DNA of 64,000 nt from Paralichthys olivaceus (taxonomy: Eukaryota; Chordata; Actinopteri; Pleuronectiformes; Paralichthyidae): the NCBI RefSeq assembly GCF_024713975.1, contig NC_091108.1:6687001-6751000 (forward strand). The letters run 5' to 3'. The translations under genes and the position numbers were made by a program. The notes beneath the pieces were generated by a model. The model did not search any database, had not been told where the DNA came from, and worked only from the letters and a program-made list of their open reading frames with translations. This document shows positions 10,426 to 25,275 of the stretch, piece after piece; positions within the stretch are counted from its first letter, which is position 1, and every line of letters begins with the position of its first letter.

Positions 10426-13400
10426 TCAGCTTCGAGCCGCCACGGCCGGGGCTTGCTGCTGGTCGCTGGACTGGAGTTGTCGTCCGAGGTACTCCCTGAA
10501 ACACAAAGACACAACAGATTGGACGTCTCAGTTCAAATATTCACATCACTCCTGGATTTGAATTTCATCAGAGTGTAGATTAAAGCATTTAACGTCCTTT
10601 AAAGAAGACGTGTGATGCTGTTTCAGTTTTTCTTTCCTTTACCTTATTGTACAAGTTTCCTGTTAAAGCTTCTCTCCCCACAGAAAACCTCCTGAACGAC
10701 TTGTCAGGGGTCCGGCCGATACTTCCTGGGTATCATGACGTCATGTTGATTTTCATTGTTTGTAATCGTGGCCTTAAAGATCAGTTTTAAGTTTAAAGTG
10801 AGCTTCTGGTTTCCAGAAAGACTCTCCTGCTCATTCTGACCCAGACATGGTGCCATTTTAAATACTAAAATATCCCACACTCTTGAAAGGTCACACTTCT
10901 TCTTCTCCACGCTTTTTTTTTGGCAGTAACATTTTCAGACTTGCTATCATGACACTCACCTTAAAGCTAACAGAAATATCAAATGCCTCTCAGAACCCTC
11001 AACATGGAAAAGGCTGCAAAATATAGAAATCACGTCCTTCCTTAAAACATTCTAAGATCCGTGCTGATAAACATCATACGCTGTTTTTTTGTTCTGGTTT
11101 TCTCAAACAAAGGTTAGGAGCAAAATTAAGTATGAATCACAGCAGTGGGTTGATAACAGCACAATATACAAGAGTCATTCAAAGAACTTTTCTGATTCTT
11201 AGTCTCAGGACTGAGCTCCAAGTCAGTTTTTAAATTCTTTGTTCACTGCTGACTATAAGCTGATACATAACATCAAAGCAGGTACATACTGAAAAATCGT
11301 TTTTAAAGAGTCAACTCTGTGCATTAACCTGGGAATTTCACTGTTTAACGTAAATAAAGAGAGAAATAACTTATTCCTGGTACAACAGGAAAAAAACCCA
11401 CTGACTCCTGGGAACACGAGTCCCTGCACCTGCTCTGGATCAATTCAAATCTATCAAACAGCAGCTTTTAAGCCTCCGTCCCCTGTTTCTGTCAAGTATT
11501 TACTCAGTGTTTCAGCTTTTAAGAGGGAAAAATCCTCCACCATCACAAATCTCCAAACTTCCCTGGAGCTGTCAGTGATAACCTTTAGCTGGGCTGCAAA
11601 TAACAGCTATATGTTGATTCAGAGAATAGCCAGCGAGCTCATAAAGGCAGATGGCAATAATTGTAATGAAGCAAAGTTTGGGCCTTTTATATATTCATTT
11701 TAAATTTGACTGCAAGTGCAACGGAAAATTATCAGGTTATACTGTTATAAAAAGATGGTGCCAGCCAATGAAAGGTGGTGATAAATTAAAACACCTTATT
11801 TCCAATGAATCTAATCTCAAAGGTGCGAGTCACATTATCACACTGTTGCAGGAAAACAAAAACACGCTGTCATTTCAAATTGCAGAAATGCTGCACTCAG
11901 GAACTGTTTTCCCAGGTTTTCACTTGTCGGCACATTTCATGATATTATTACACTATTTTGTCCGAAGCAAAACACAAATTCAAACCAACACATTGCAAAG
12001 GCTGTACAGTCATTTTTTTGCAATACACTATTTCTATTTGTGTACTTTCTTCTTTTCCATTTGTACTGTGCTGATTCTTTTTCAAGTAAAAAGTTTTAGT
12101 ATAAATGTGTCTGTTCTATGACCAACGTGTTGTGTCTCTGAAAAACTCAGCGCTGACAGTGTGGTGATAATCAGCCTTTCCTTTCACATCATTTATTGTC
12201 CTGCTTGGCAGATGTGTAATAGATAAGATGGAACAACATCTTCCGAAGATCCTAGATTTAAAAAGACATTAGAATGAAATTGTGTTTGAATGGTTTGATA
12301 CTGCTGCTTCAAAAATTACCCGCAGTGCCTCCTTCACTAGTCTTAATAAGCATGAAACACTTTGCACATATGAGAAGCTGTGATAACTGTAATGGAAGAA
12401 TAAAAATAACAACCATGTTGTCGAGGAAATGAGTAAGACTCAAACAACAGCACGATTTTTTAAAGCTAATGTACTGACATGATTCTTGCTCTTCTTGGTT
12501 TGTACCAGCATATTTGAATGCACTTATTATAAGTCTAAATGAAATGTAATGTAATATATATTTTTACATAAATAAAAATCTTTTCTGAATGTTTATATTC
12601 TGTTAAATCAGTTTTATTTTATATAAGTGTGTCCATCTCGATCAGTCTGTAGTGTATTTTATTATTTTAGCCTTAAAAGTCAGGCTGTTTATATCTTATG
12701 GTCATTCCTCACTTAATGCAACTAAAAGCAACAAATTAAAACAATAAGGACTTAAACTGAGAAAATAACTGTAATTCTTTCAGCACACATTCATCTGTGC
12801 TGTTGTCATGACAGCGGGGCCGAGGACCTTGAGTCAGCGCAATGAGAAGATCTAGTGGAAATATTAACAGCATGGGAGCCCACATAAGGTGACGTGGGTG
12901 TGGTGAGCGCTTCGAAAATATCAGTCACTTTGCTGAGAAACAGAGACCTCGCCTTTTCAAGATAACAAGCCCAAATCGATATCATCTCGGTATTCACAAA
13001 TTTGTGTCGGAATGCGTGAAGGCAGCACGCTTTTCACTGGGCGAGGACACAACCCACATAATAGCTCAGGTCGAGGTGAGCAAACGAGTGGAAAACTGAG
13101 ACCAACAGAAACCCTCACTGTTTTTCATGTTCTTTAAAATCTGAGATAATAACACATCAGAAACGCTCACGTACAGCATGTTGTCACCGGCAGTTCATCA
13201 CATGAGAGGGCGTGGATGAATAAGATGTAGATGTTAAACAAAATACAAGAAGTGAAAGTGTTTTAAATGTGATTTGTTTGCTGGGTTTTTAAATGAAAGA
13301 TTTGCGTTAATGACGCAAAAAGAAGAAACCTGCGATAGATTCAATAACTGTTTTCATGTCAAATCAAAGCAACTCAAGTTTAAAGGTGTCTTGGATAACA

Positions 13401-16400
13401 GTATTCTTGTTCTCTTGCTTTTATTCAGTAGAAACAAATTCAGGTATATAAATCAGAAAGTTATCTCTGGGCAAATTCTCTTGTAGAAAAAAATAAAATC
13501 TCATGGAAGTTGAGAGGGAAAATACATTCTGCTTTCTATTGTATGTCAGATTTTTATTTTTTTCTCAGTAACCATTACCAACACTAAAAACCCCTTTGTG
13601 TTATAGTGAATAAATACTGCTCACCCTTCAGTGAAAAAACTGTTTGCATGAAACATCAATATCACTTAGATGGGAAACAACACTACACTGCGATATTACA
13701 CACAAAGCCTCAATCCACAGTAGCTCAGGGAGTCGAGTGTGTTTTAGATAGCGGCAGCAAAACAAACACATTTTCACTCGTTGCTTGTTGATTTTTAGCG
13801 TTTCCAAGCAAGCCAGTAGACAGAAAAGAAACACAAAGAAGATGGCTAGTTGAGTGTTTTGATCGAGGTAATGAAAATCGGAGGAATGGGGAAGACCAGG
13901 TATATCATTATGCTGCTGGTGAGGAGTTGCATTAGAGGATATTTGAAAATACCTCAGCTGAGTCATAGATTTTTACACTTTAATTAAATTAAAAAAGATA
14001 TTTTGATAAGGATCCTTCATTTTTACTTATGAAAGAACAGTCACCACAGATCCAGACATTTTACAGCTGATAAAAGAATGTTCTCCATCAAATATGTAGC
14101 TATAGCAGCTGCTTAGTGAACATGGACTAAGATTCGAAATCACTGCTAAGTGGACTTTTAAGATTTAACTTCTAATGTAGGGACCACGTTTTATTTTTAA
14201 TCTCTGTAAGTGTCTTAGAGCATTTTTAAAAGCACTACACTGACAGAATGTAATGAAAATAAATATTTCAGGATTCACATGTTTTGCTTGATTTGAGGGC
14301 ACAGACTGAGCTGCAGTGACTTCTCAACAAATCTGCCGTTAGCTATAATCCAACTGATTGTTCTCATCAGTATCGAGTCCACGGACCGCTGCGAATATTC
14401 AACCCAAGCAGACGTCTAATCAACCATAATCAATGACATTATCTGTGATTGTGTGTAGCGCTGTGGATCATCAGTATGTAAATGCAGGGTAATGTTAGTC
14501 CCCTCTCAAAAGGTGTGGGTTCACTGAGGGAGAGCTTTCCTTGTGACACTGTATGGATGAGGAGTAGTTTACCTCCAACAGAAAATCGTATAAATGAGGT
14601 TTGATGGGTTCATACCAGTTGTGGACCATCAGCTTCTGCACAGCCAACAGGGCGTTGTAACGGACCAGCTGGTCCTCGTGGTGCATGTGATTCATCACCA
14701 GTTGTTTTCCACCCAGCTGCTCGATCACCCTGAAATGGGAGGAATAAAAGGCATAATGGGTGACAGCCTTTTATTCACACAGAAGGAAAGGTCCTCTTTT
14801 CATCTCTGAGGTCATTCAGTGGTCCAGCAGCAGGTAATTTAATCCAGTCCCCTGAAATTTTCTATGTATTTGATGAAGGGTCACTGGGCTAGAAAAGGAT
14901 GTAGTGCTTTGAAAGGAGGTAGACGGCCTTTATGTTGCAGGGCTTGTGGTAATTCAGTAAATGGTTTGAAAGTAGGTGAAAGTACATGCATTGGCACTGT
15001 TACATTCTTTGGACTGATTGTAATCATCATCACAAGGCTGGACATGGGACAATTATTACCCTGAGACTGTGACAACAGCTGGATAGTATTGATTCGAGTG
15101 AGAAGAAAAAACATTTGTGATCTGTCACTCACACGGAGTCACAGGCCTGAAGATTATGTAAAGAGAGGATGAGGGAGGTTTTTTTACAAACATGGCCATC
15201 TTCTCTCACACACACACGCACGCACGTGCACTCACACACACACACACACACACACAGGATGATGGTTATTGTAAAAAATGCCAGAATCAAGACAAAACAT
15301 GGGACTCATTTTTCTGATCACTTGTTAATGTCTCACATAACACACATTGTTGTAAACACAGTAACTAATGATGGATGACGGGTCTCCACTCCCTCCCACT
15401 GTTGAGAAATCAAGCAAAATTGGGGGAAGGAGCAACAGTATCAAGGTCCCGCTGACACACACTCTCTGCCAGTCATGAGTCACTCTCAGCTGTCAATCAC
15501 AATGTTTCAACCCATTTCATTGAATCAAATAACCAAAATGAAACTCATGGAAAATTAAACACTTGAACAAACATCAGTGTGATACGAACTGACTTAAATG
15601 ACAGAAACCAACTTTGAGAAGAATTTATTTAAAATCAGTTTTTGACTTTTTTTGTTTTGTCCATGTTTTATCCACTAACATGGAGGAGAAAGGGTTTATG
15701 ACTTATACTGCGGCCAGCCACCAGGTGGCGATCAATGTGCATTGACTTCACTTTTGGGGCGCTGTCATGTCATCCATCTTTATGCATAGTCCTTCTCGCA
15801 TAGTTAAACTTTTGTGTTGTAGAATATGTTTTATGTAAATATTTGTATGGTTGATGATCAAATAAATACAAAAAAGCAAGCTACACATTCAAGTGGTGCT
15901 GCTCACTGTACCACATGTGATACTGAAAGACATATCATACTGAAAGACACAAAATCTTTAAGCCTCGATAGGATTTGGTCTTCAGTGAAAAATGTCTCAC
16001 CGTTTGCCACGTGGGTAATGTCGCACATACTCTCCAATGTCGTGAGCCGCAACTGCGATGACTTGAGGATCATCGGACACCTCCAACAGCCTCGTCAAGA
16101 TCCTATTAAAGATGGGATAAAAGGAGAGGCATTCACATGGTGCAGTCTCTCTGCATCAAAAGCAAAGATTATGTGCTCTGAAAATTAGACAATTCCAAGA
16201 TGCTCCGCTGCAAATCCTTCACTGAAAAAAGACTCATGAATGAAATTGATTAGCTCAGATTATTTTTTCATTAAGAGGTGGTGGATGTAGAATTGTACAG
16301 ATTGCTCATTAAATCAAGGCTCATGTTCTTTTAAAACTGAGATAAAATCGAAGAATATGACACACAAGGATCCTCTGAAAAAGGGAAACCTCAAGATTCC

Positions 16401-19400
16401 AAGTGAGACAAAGCGAGGAGGAGATTTAGTGAAAGAGACAAATAAATGGAGAGCAATTTAAAACAGGGATGTTGTCTAATACAGAGAGGACGGTGATGAG
16501 ACAAAGAGACAGATAAATCAATTTTTTTTAGGACCATGGAGAAAATAAGAAGCCTTGCAACAGAATTTGCTTTATCTTACTTCAGCAGCTCGTAGTTCTT
16601 CTCGTTCAGACGGACGGCATTCTCTCGCCAGAACTTCTCAGACTTGTGGACTGGACTCCATTCCAGGCGTCCAGACTTGAGTTCAGAGCTGTACTCATCG
16701 AATGAGCTGTAGATAGAAAGAAAAAAATAATTCTTTAAATGATTTTCAATTAAGTGAAGAGCTCAGTCCACGGATCATCATAGTTTTTTGTTCCTAGGAA
16801 AAAGAGGAATTTATATTTTCTCTCAATCATTCAAAAGTTACAGAAAAATGTATTTAGAAAACAAACTGGCCTCATATGAAAGTGACAGATAATAATAAAT
16901 CAGCACTATAATATATTTAATTCTTTTAAAATACTTGTTTCAGGTCTTTTAGTTGATAAATAAATATTCAGAAGTTATTATTCGTGCCATGGAATCCACT
17001 CGGTACCTCAGATCCTGCACGCTCTCTCCCAGCCTCTCCAGCAGGAATTTAATGTCCTCAGTGATGTCCTCGTCATCATACTTCTGCTGCTCAAGGTTCT
17101 CGAGCTGCTTCAGCACCTTGCACTGAATCATGGCCAAAGCGTACTCCTGACGAGTCTCCCGCTCTGACGACTTCTCGAGGAGATTCTGTCAGAGAACAAC
17201 AGTAATAACTCATCGTATCTGATCAGTGTGTTTGAGGAATTTGATATCTACTACTTCAAACAATCAAAGAATAATAAATAAATATCCCTCTGTGACATTA
17301 TGTTGGGAAATTTTCAGTATTTTATTGCATATGTAGACTAAATTAATTAATTAATAATATATTTATAATTTATTTTAACGTTTTTTCAGTTTCACATAAA
17401 TTTATTCTATATACACTGAATATATACAGTTAGAGAAGCTCTTATTCATATCACACACATGACTGATATGTAAGTAGACTTCGCTATGAATCCAGGGTAG
17501 ATGAACCATAATGATAAACCGGTGAGTGAGCTGCGAAGGGGATGAGTGCAGAGCTGTGCAGTAACAAGAACACAATGTTCAAGTATTGTAAAAGCTTTAG
17601 AGTCAGGATCCCTGGGATAAAGTCCCAAAAACTCTCAGAACATAATGGAGAGAAAATTCTAGCGGCAAAACTTTGGAGTGACACTAAAGGGTTGTCAGAC
17701 AAAGACTGATTCTCTGATTGAACCCTTTCAGCCGGCATTCAGGGCAGAGCTGCAGCGGTCTACAAATATCTTTTTTTCTAAAAAGAGCCTGTTATGTGTT
17801 CACAGCATTTGTCTCAAATAGAGCTAAAGTTTAGAATCTGTTTATCTTTAATGGGCAATGTGTAAAAACAAGTGTGATGTTTGCTGGAGCAGGATTGGAA
17901 CTGGAACAACATTAAGAACCAGCTTTAGAACGGGTGAACACATTATAAACACATCAGTACTGCCTTTGAAGATAGGTTTAAAGACTTCCAGATGGTCTGG
18001 ATGATTTAAGTCACATTGTCGGTCCCCGGTGGTGAGCAGAATTATTTACATAATTAGGACATTTGGGAAAAATAGCAATATGCAAAACATTGGTGAGGAT
18101 ATTCAAACATTGGTGATTGATCCCAACTTCTTCAAAAATCTACATGACAACATCTCTTTAGTTACAACAATTAACACAACAGTTCTCTAGCCATCAATTT
18201 AATTCAAAATGCTATACATTTTTTCTTTATCGATATCCAATCCTGTATCAGTAAAGTGCTAGAATTAAATTATTACCTGAAAACTTTTGAAAACAATTTT
18301 GTACAAGTTTTATGGTTCTGAGTTTTGCCATAAAATAACTTTTAGTCCAGTGTTTCTCAAACTTGGTCAACACAGCAATCAATCCTTCGTACATTTTCAT
18401 ACTGCATGTGTTCTTCTTCAGTGACAATTGTTCAACAACAAACCTTTTTTTTCTCTGACCACTGATCACCCGGATACATTTTTAGAAAGGTTATGTAACT
18501 GTGGTCTTAGCCTCTTTATGCCTGCACATTCAGGATGATTAATAAAATGTTATTAATGGTGTTTATTACTCAATTCTTTCATTTTATACATCTGAAAGAA
18601 GAACATGAAATGTACCTTATAGGTAAATGATACCTTGTTTTTATGTGGTAAATTGTTAAACCAAATTTCCAGTAAAATATGAGAAATCTTGCGGAACCCT
18701 TGGGAACCACTGGTTTTAACAAAGCACCACAATATGGAGGAGCAATTCAGACAGTGGGGTATTATAATTTTCAGTGTGAGAGTGGCATTTAAGCAAAACG
18801 CTGAACATTTGAAAAATTCTCCACATACCCTGAAGGCAGCCAGGATGATTCGAGTGACCTTCTCCTTGACAGACTCCTGGAGGATGTCGGACAGGGCTGG
18901 CACTACGTTGTAGCGTCTCAACTGTTCACAGAGCTGAGGACTGAAGGCCAGGAGCCAAACACAGAAGATCATCTGGTACTGGAGCTGGAAGCCACACTTG
19001 TTGCTCAGCACCGCTGTGATGCTTAAACAGAATAAAAATAAATGAATAAAACCATAAAGGGGAAAAAAATGCAGAGTGCTAGGAAAGACATTTGCATCTA
19101 CCACCCGTTTACTAATAGAGGAGCTTTCAGAGCCATGTGCTGCTTATCCATTATCTCTGATAATGGATGAGAATGTAATGTTCCGTCAGTCAAGTCAGAC
19201 AAGTCGCTCAAAATACAGGGAACAGTACTAATAACTACAGCGAGTCATGCATTTGCAGAAATAGCTGGTAAGTGCAGAGATGTGGATCTAATATATCTGC
19301 AATAATTATTTGATCTTAATGAATTGGTAAGGCCAGTTTTAAAAAGCTATACTAAAAAGGTCATCTGCACTTTGACAGTCAACATTGGGACAAGATAATT

Positions 19401-22400
19401 ATTTTGTTTCGTAGTTTCCAGTGTCTCACACTGGCCCAATTACCCTCTGCATTTAGATTTGTATCCAGAATACAATGCATCCATGTCACATGAGAGAATA
19501 TAAGACCCTGTCAATGAAGAACTGAGGAACTTTAATTCAACCATCTGAATGTCAAAACCAAATAATCGTACCTGTCACATCTAAAGAGGGTTTTTTTTTT
19601 TTAATGATGAGCACTCTTCTTTTTCTTCAGTGGATTTTAATGGGGATTGAAATTTTTTTATTTTTTCGGCCAGTTACATAAAAAAGGTGAAAAATAGAAC
19701 ATTCAAAATTTACAGTGGCTTTTAAAGATTTATCATTTTATGTATAATTTATTCAGTATGAGTCAAGTCAGAGCCGTGCTGAGAGCTCAGAACATTTTAA
19801 TTGGACACACATTACCCTTTAAATTTAATTTGCTTCCATCAGGTTGGTTGATTGATTTAACCATGACAGCGGTGGCACTAACTGATACATGAGGAGCTCC
19901 ATTCCATCAGTTACTGTTTTTTCTGTTGGCTTTTTTACAGTATATTATTTAAAGTATAATGATGCAATAACACTGATAAGAGCTGTTCAGCTGCACATTG
20001 AGTACTTTTACTGCTAACTCTTTGCTAATTTACTTTAGCAATAGAGCTGACATATCTTAAACTATTGCAATCAATAAGTTATCTACATTTATGTATATCA
20101 TTTACTTCTTTGAACAGCTTACAAATTTGATCGTTGAGTTAAAAATATATATATATATAAATTCACAAACAGCAAAGGTAAAGTAACCTGTTCATTAGGA
20201 GTCTTTACTCACCAGTTGACCCCATCAGCCTCCACCCAGGCAAACCTATACTCGTTCACCCTCAGCATCAGCTGAAGGCACCCAGCCACACACTGGACAT
20301 ACTGAGAGCTCTGGAAAGGACAGAGGCAAACATCTGATCAAACAGAGGTGTGAGCCGTAGCTGTGCAATCAGGAAAACAAACCAAATGTTAGAAGGTCAA
20401 GTTCAATCAATGCAGCTCTGAAACACTGAGTAGTTGACAAGCAGAGACAGCACATGGAAGATCACCAGTCCAAAACTTGCATTACCATCACCCATCAAAC
20501 CCGAGGCATTGCACATGCAGTCTATCATATATACACACATCAACACATGCTAGATCACAGACTCAGAGCAATAGCAGGGAAAAGTGTCCCATCACACCTG
20601 AGCAGAATAATGTAAATTGAGATTAGAGTGGAGGAAGCTGAGATGAGAAAATAGATTGCATTAATCTGTTAATTTGAAAAGGGTGAAAAGCAAAGATGTC
20701 CAGCAAGAGGAACGGGCAACAGTGAGGACAGAGGAATGGCAGAGCAGAGGTTACCTGGTTTAAAATGACAAAGATGATGTTCAGTTATTAGATACCACTC
20801 CTGTAAATATATTTCTGAGCATATTCCTCAGAATATTCTATGTTTGACACAGTATGGAATAGAAAATGGTAGGATGCTGCTGCTGTGCAAATGCTGATCC
20901 AATTTCATATTAACCTTGTTATCCTAATGTACAGCAAAAGCTGTGTTCGTCATGCACTTTCAGCCTAAAGGTGAAGTGGCTTATGGCATGCAATTTTGTA
21001 CAGCTGAAAACAACCAGTGGCAGCAAACACCATGCTGTCTAAAATGAAAATAACCTCTAAGATTGCTTTAAAGACTCAGGTCTCCATCTTTCTGACAAAC
21101 TTGAGTGCAAGAGCAGGAAAAGCTGGGAAAGACCAGAAGTGAAAGTCCAGTGACAGCTGAAAATTGCAGCTTGCACAAATCCTGCCTTTTTTTCCATCCT
21201 CCTGGAAGCCCCAGGGTGACTGAAGATGCACTTCACTTATACTCACTTCACTGGGGGATATTGTTCCTGCTCCTGAGCTTGTTTCTGGACCTGTACCATG
21301 TAGGTTCTAATAAGAGATAAGCAAAAGAACAGGTGCACAAACGTTCACAGTTGGAGGTGAGTTGCAGTGTCACTGGACTACACAGTTTTTGCTGCAACTT
21401 TGACCACAAATGCAATTCAGAGACCGCAGATGCTGAGTGATTTGTTGCTTGGCTGTTGAAGAAAGAAATTAATATCAAACACAACTGCAAGAAGTAGTTT
21501 TGGTTTCAGGACATATTTTGCAAAGAAAAAGAAACTTTCAAACAAAGAGAAATCATGTCTTTGGGAGAGCTGGCTTTATCTGATTTGAAGAAAACCTCCA
21601 GATATTTTAAAAATACTGGAGCACAATGCAGAAGCCCAAGAAACTTCAATCAATACTCAGCTGTTTAGCTGCCCACTCTTAAGTGCACACGTCTGACATT
21701 GCAAAGCTAGCATCTACAGTGCAAATCTTATCAGACCATCTCAAAATCTGACAAGCCAACTCAAAATCAATAGGATTCCATAAATTAAACTAAGTCACGT
21801 TTCACAGTGAGCCTAAATACAGCTGAATTTAATAAACAGTGACAGATATTGGAAATTATTTTATAGAGATAATTACTCTTTAAAAATAAATGTATCTCAA
21901 TTCAAAAGCAGAAGCCGGATTCTCAAAAAGCTGATGTCCCAATATCTAAGAAAAGAATGACCCATGAAATGATGAATTTAAGAGAAGAAACAGAGAAGTT
22001 ATTATTTATATACAGTATATTACATAGACAAAGACACATAATGTATCCAATCTTATACAACTATTACTAATTACAATGTAGTGTCATAGACCGTTGTTAG
22101 CCACAGAAAATACAATTCCCTGTAGCATAAAATATGAAAATATTGAACATTTAGGTTTTATGTGTATTTACCTGTGAGCTGAGCTGACTTTTTATCCAGT
22201 TGAAATAATAGTTCAGATCGCTTCCCTCCATCAGATCACGACCCCACGCAGCAAGCTTCGCGATGATCCTTGCCGCCTTATAAAGGACATTTCAAATGAA
22301 TGAAGCTTTCAATGAACAGTCTACCAACAGTTGACATTTGAAATCTGCAATTTAACTTTAAATTCAGCTTGTTAAGCACTTATATGTCCTGTGATGAGAC

Positions 22401-25275
22401 AGTAACAAATTCATTTCTCCAATTTCTTCCTCCCCAGGAGAGGATTGGTGGAGTATTGAGGCTGTAACTAATGAGCAAGAGTGAGCGTGATTGTTGGATT
22501 GAGTGTAGTGTAGTGTCACATAGTTTGTGTTACATTATGCCCACCTGCTGGATGCCATATCGGTGGTATTGTTAATTAGGCCCTATCATAGTACTCAGTT
22601 TGTCGTGGGGTGGTCATTACAAATCATTACATTAATTGCCTGTTCTCAAGGAATAGTGGGTAAGGTTGCTTTGTGAGGAAGTATTGATGCCTTGCTATGA
22701 TTAGAAGCAGTCTGTGAAAAATTCATGGTTGTGAAGCATTTAATGGAATACAACCTTTTTATCTGGAAAAATGAGATCAGGACACTATGATAATGCTTAA
22801 TTAGCTTGTGTGAGCAACTACAAATACCAGAGTGTGCCGATGGTTTAGCAATGGACGAGACTTGTTTTTCAAATGTTGTTTACAGCCCACTATGCACATA
22901 TGATAATGTCCCTGATGAGAGTCAGTAACGTATAACTATGGTAAAGGCTTTTCTGGCTTCTGGGATTGCACAGGGTTAACGTGCACCACTTCAATAGTGC
23001 AGAGGAAGAGTGAACAGATTTTTGCAGATTTTCTAAACTAGAATTACCACACTGCAGTTGTATGCCTCCACTGGCAGCCAATCAAGTAAATATATGCTCG
23101 TGACCTCCCCTTTTGTTCCTGAGTCATGATTTTGATAAGAAACTTTGCACAATGTCATGATGTTAAAACAAAGTTGACCTTTTGGATGTGAATGACAGTA
23201 AAGTGAAAATGTTCTGCCAACTTTGAAGAAACTCTCTCAAGGCTTTCTTGAGCTATTATGTTCAATAAAATGGGATGGACACATGGAGCAAAAATCGAAT
23301 GCCCTACAGCTTTTGACGGTGCAGACACTCAAGAGAACAGACATCATCTCTTGACTCACCATGTGGACGGTAAAAAGGTCCTGACGATTGAGCATGGGAA
23401 GGAAATATGACCAGGCGGTGTTCTTCGTCTTTTTGGCGTAGTCAAAAAAGATGTTCACCCTCTGATGGTTCTCCTGAGAGACAGTTGAAATAAAATACTG
23501 GGTGAGTTCTTGGATATAAACTAATTGACTGCATGGGACATAATCCATCTTTACAAGCAAATGATTGGAATATTTCGAGAAACAAAATAAATTGGCAGAT
23601 GCTAATTCGACAGTGATTAGCAAAGAAGTCAAAAAGTAAAATCAGTCACAGTCTGCTTTCCTGATTAAAGGCACAATACATCATCTACTGGTTCATTTAA
23701 GAAAAAAAAACAATCATAATAAATCAATAGTGCAGACATGTTGACATTAGTTGTCAGGCTAACTAACTCCTGAAGATGAAGTTGGTGCAGCTGCCAAATT
23801 TATCATTCGTTCAGCTTTTGAGAGATGGAGGTTGTTTCTGTATGAAAAACTTTATAATGATTCCATCATATTTGTTGAATAGAGTAAAACAAACAAAGCA
23901 CAGTCAGAAAAACAGCTTTAAGATTAAGTCAATTCAACTTCGAGGAAAAGGATAGTTTGATCTTAACTACATTTTCACAAATTCAACATGAATGCACCCA
24001 AAACTTAAATCAAAACTCATTGTGGAGGTGAAACGATGTGATCTACATATGCACATGCATGTCCCATACGTCCAAAAGTCAGTGGTTCTGTCTGTGTACC
24101 TGCAGTGTGTCATCAATAAGAGTCAGGATGTACTGGACTGTCTGCTCCTTGGAGATGTGGGCCATCAGGTTCAGAAAGGTTTTTGCACACTGAGCAAAAG
24201 CAAAAACAGATATTCAGAAACTCAGAAAGACACAATAGCCCCTGTATCTAATGACATGTTGAACACGGTGCTTATATTCTGCCGTGTCCTTGCAGAAATG
24301 TGCAGTTAAAGTGCAGGCCCTCATACCTGATGTCCTTCATTGCTCAGAATGACCTGTTTCTCCTCAGAGTTGGCGACTTCAAACTTCTTGATGAACTCGC
24401 AGTCCTCTGCTGAAATCATCTGACTCCTAAAAGAAATGAGATTGAGTCACAAACATTTTAACACAAGCTACTATGAATTGCACACTCATTTTCTTTCATA
24501 CTGGAGCAATACATTACATTCATGTACACTACTGACCCTCACACTGAGGAATTGTCAATAGCATGCTGCTGCTAATTGCATAGGAGAAGCCTGCACAATA
24601 ATGGTAATTAACTGGTAAATACCACATGTTCTAGTTATGGCAAAACACACAACAGATGTAGTTACTGTTACAACGTGGTCATCGTACACCCATACTAAAT
24701 GAAAGACGGAATCAAGTAATAAGATAATATTTGTGATAATATGAGTCACATGTCAGATCTACTGCATTAAAACGCACAGGCTCAAAAAGGGAAGTATCAC
24801 TCGAGACAGTGAATCACAGACGAGGAACAAGAGTAGAGCAGATTTCAGATGTGCACGCTGCTCTCTGACAGATGAGTGCTTAACTTTTCTATAAACATGC
24901 TGACTTGATTAATACAATGCAAATTGTGCAGCTTGGCGAGTGTAAACAACAACAACAACAACAACAACTTCTACTATGACCTATATTATAAACATTAAAT
25001 ATGATGGTTACCTTTCTTATAGTTGTAACAAAAGTAAGAGTTGTGTCCTAGATTATATTTGTGGACATGTCCGATCGTAGTTTGTTTATCTGGACCTTGT
25101 ACTGTGCAGTATTACATTGCGTTGGACTGGACAGCAGCACTCAATCAGACAGGACGTGTGGTTGTACTCACTGCAGGTAGGACTGCCAGTTGACCAGGTT
25201 GGCCCGCACCTCGGCTGCCTTGGCAGCGATGATGTTGGTGGGGACTGCAGCGTCCACGGCCCCGCGGATATCCAT
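10426..25275 (-). CDS. atp6v1h: V-type proton ATPase subunit H (V1 sector)
   Basis: Regulatory subunit of the V1 sector, needed for V-ATPase activity in acidifying lysosomes, endosomes and vesicles. Twelve coding exons, 5' to 3': 25172-25275, 24327-24426, 24100-24189, 23360-23473, 22172-22276, 20213-20310, 18829-19021, 17007-17185, 16581-16706, 16001-16102, 14616-14729 and 10426-10495. Lengths sum to 1395 bp, giving 464 residues plus stop with all phases consistent. Human is 483; most of the difference is an 18-residue alternative segment between the WIKSQLSSQ and [10 protein letters not shown] exons that I do not see here. The product starts [12 protein letters not shown], with an in-frame stop just upstream, so the start is secure; it ends EYLGRQLQ...AARS. 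The N-terminal ARM/HEAT-like helical domain and the C-terminal domain ([34 protein letters not shown]) are strongly conserved. Introns have GT-AG ends. The final intron (10496-14615) is the largest. Confidence 0.96.
10496..14615 (-). other. Last intron of atp6v1h
   Basis: A 4.1-kb AT-rich intron separating the penultimate exon from the 70-bp terminal coding exon. Several small reading frames in it (for example 11651-12121) have no recognisable features. I see no repeat or RNA gene. Confidence 0.75.
15206..15256 (+). repeat. AC microsatellite in an atp6v1h intron
   Basis: Imperfect then perfect (AC)n with CGCACG interruptions, in the intron between the exons at 14616-14729 and 16001-16102. 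Confidence 0.95.
15680..15791 (-). repeat. Teleost interspersed repeat, copy 2 (atp6v1h intron)
   Basis: Reverse-complement relative of 2035-2145: it shares 'cttatactgc', 'gccaccaggtg', 'acttttgggg' and 'gtcatccatcttta' in the same order after reversal. The two copies differ at many positions, so the insertions are old or came from different source copies. Confidence 0.78.
17186..18828 (-). other. atp6v1h intron
   Basis: A 1.6-kb AT-rich intron between the exons ending ILAAFR and starting NLLEKS. No repeat family or gene recognised. Confidence 0.7.
19022..22171 (-). other. Two atp6v1h introns flanking the SSQYVQ exon
   Basis: Non-coding except for the 98-bp exon at 20213-20310. I searched 20311-22171 by eye for the alternative mammalian 18-residue exon and did not find it; a diverged version cannot be excluded. 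Confidence 0.6.
22277..25171 (-). other. atp6v1h introns between 22.3 and 25.2 kb
   Basis: Intron sequence between the exons at 22172-22276, 23360-23473, 24100-24189, 24327-24426 and 25172-25275. It carries an (AAC)7 microsatellite at 24946-24968. Nothing else recognised. Confidence 0.7.

Noticed and set aside
11651..12121. 156-codon frame in the last atp6v1h intron
   Set aside because: Opposite strand to the gene, low-complexity AT-rich composition, no motif and no splice context.
18553..19104. 183-codon minus frame as a separate gene
   Set aside because: Its middle is atp6v1h exon 7 (18829-19021); the ends are read-through into the flanking introns.
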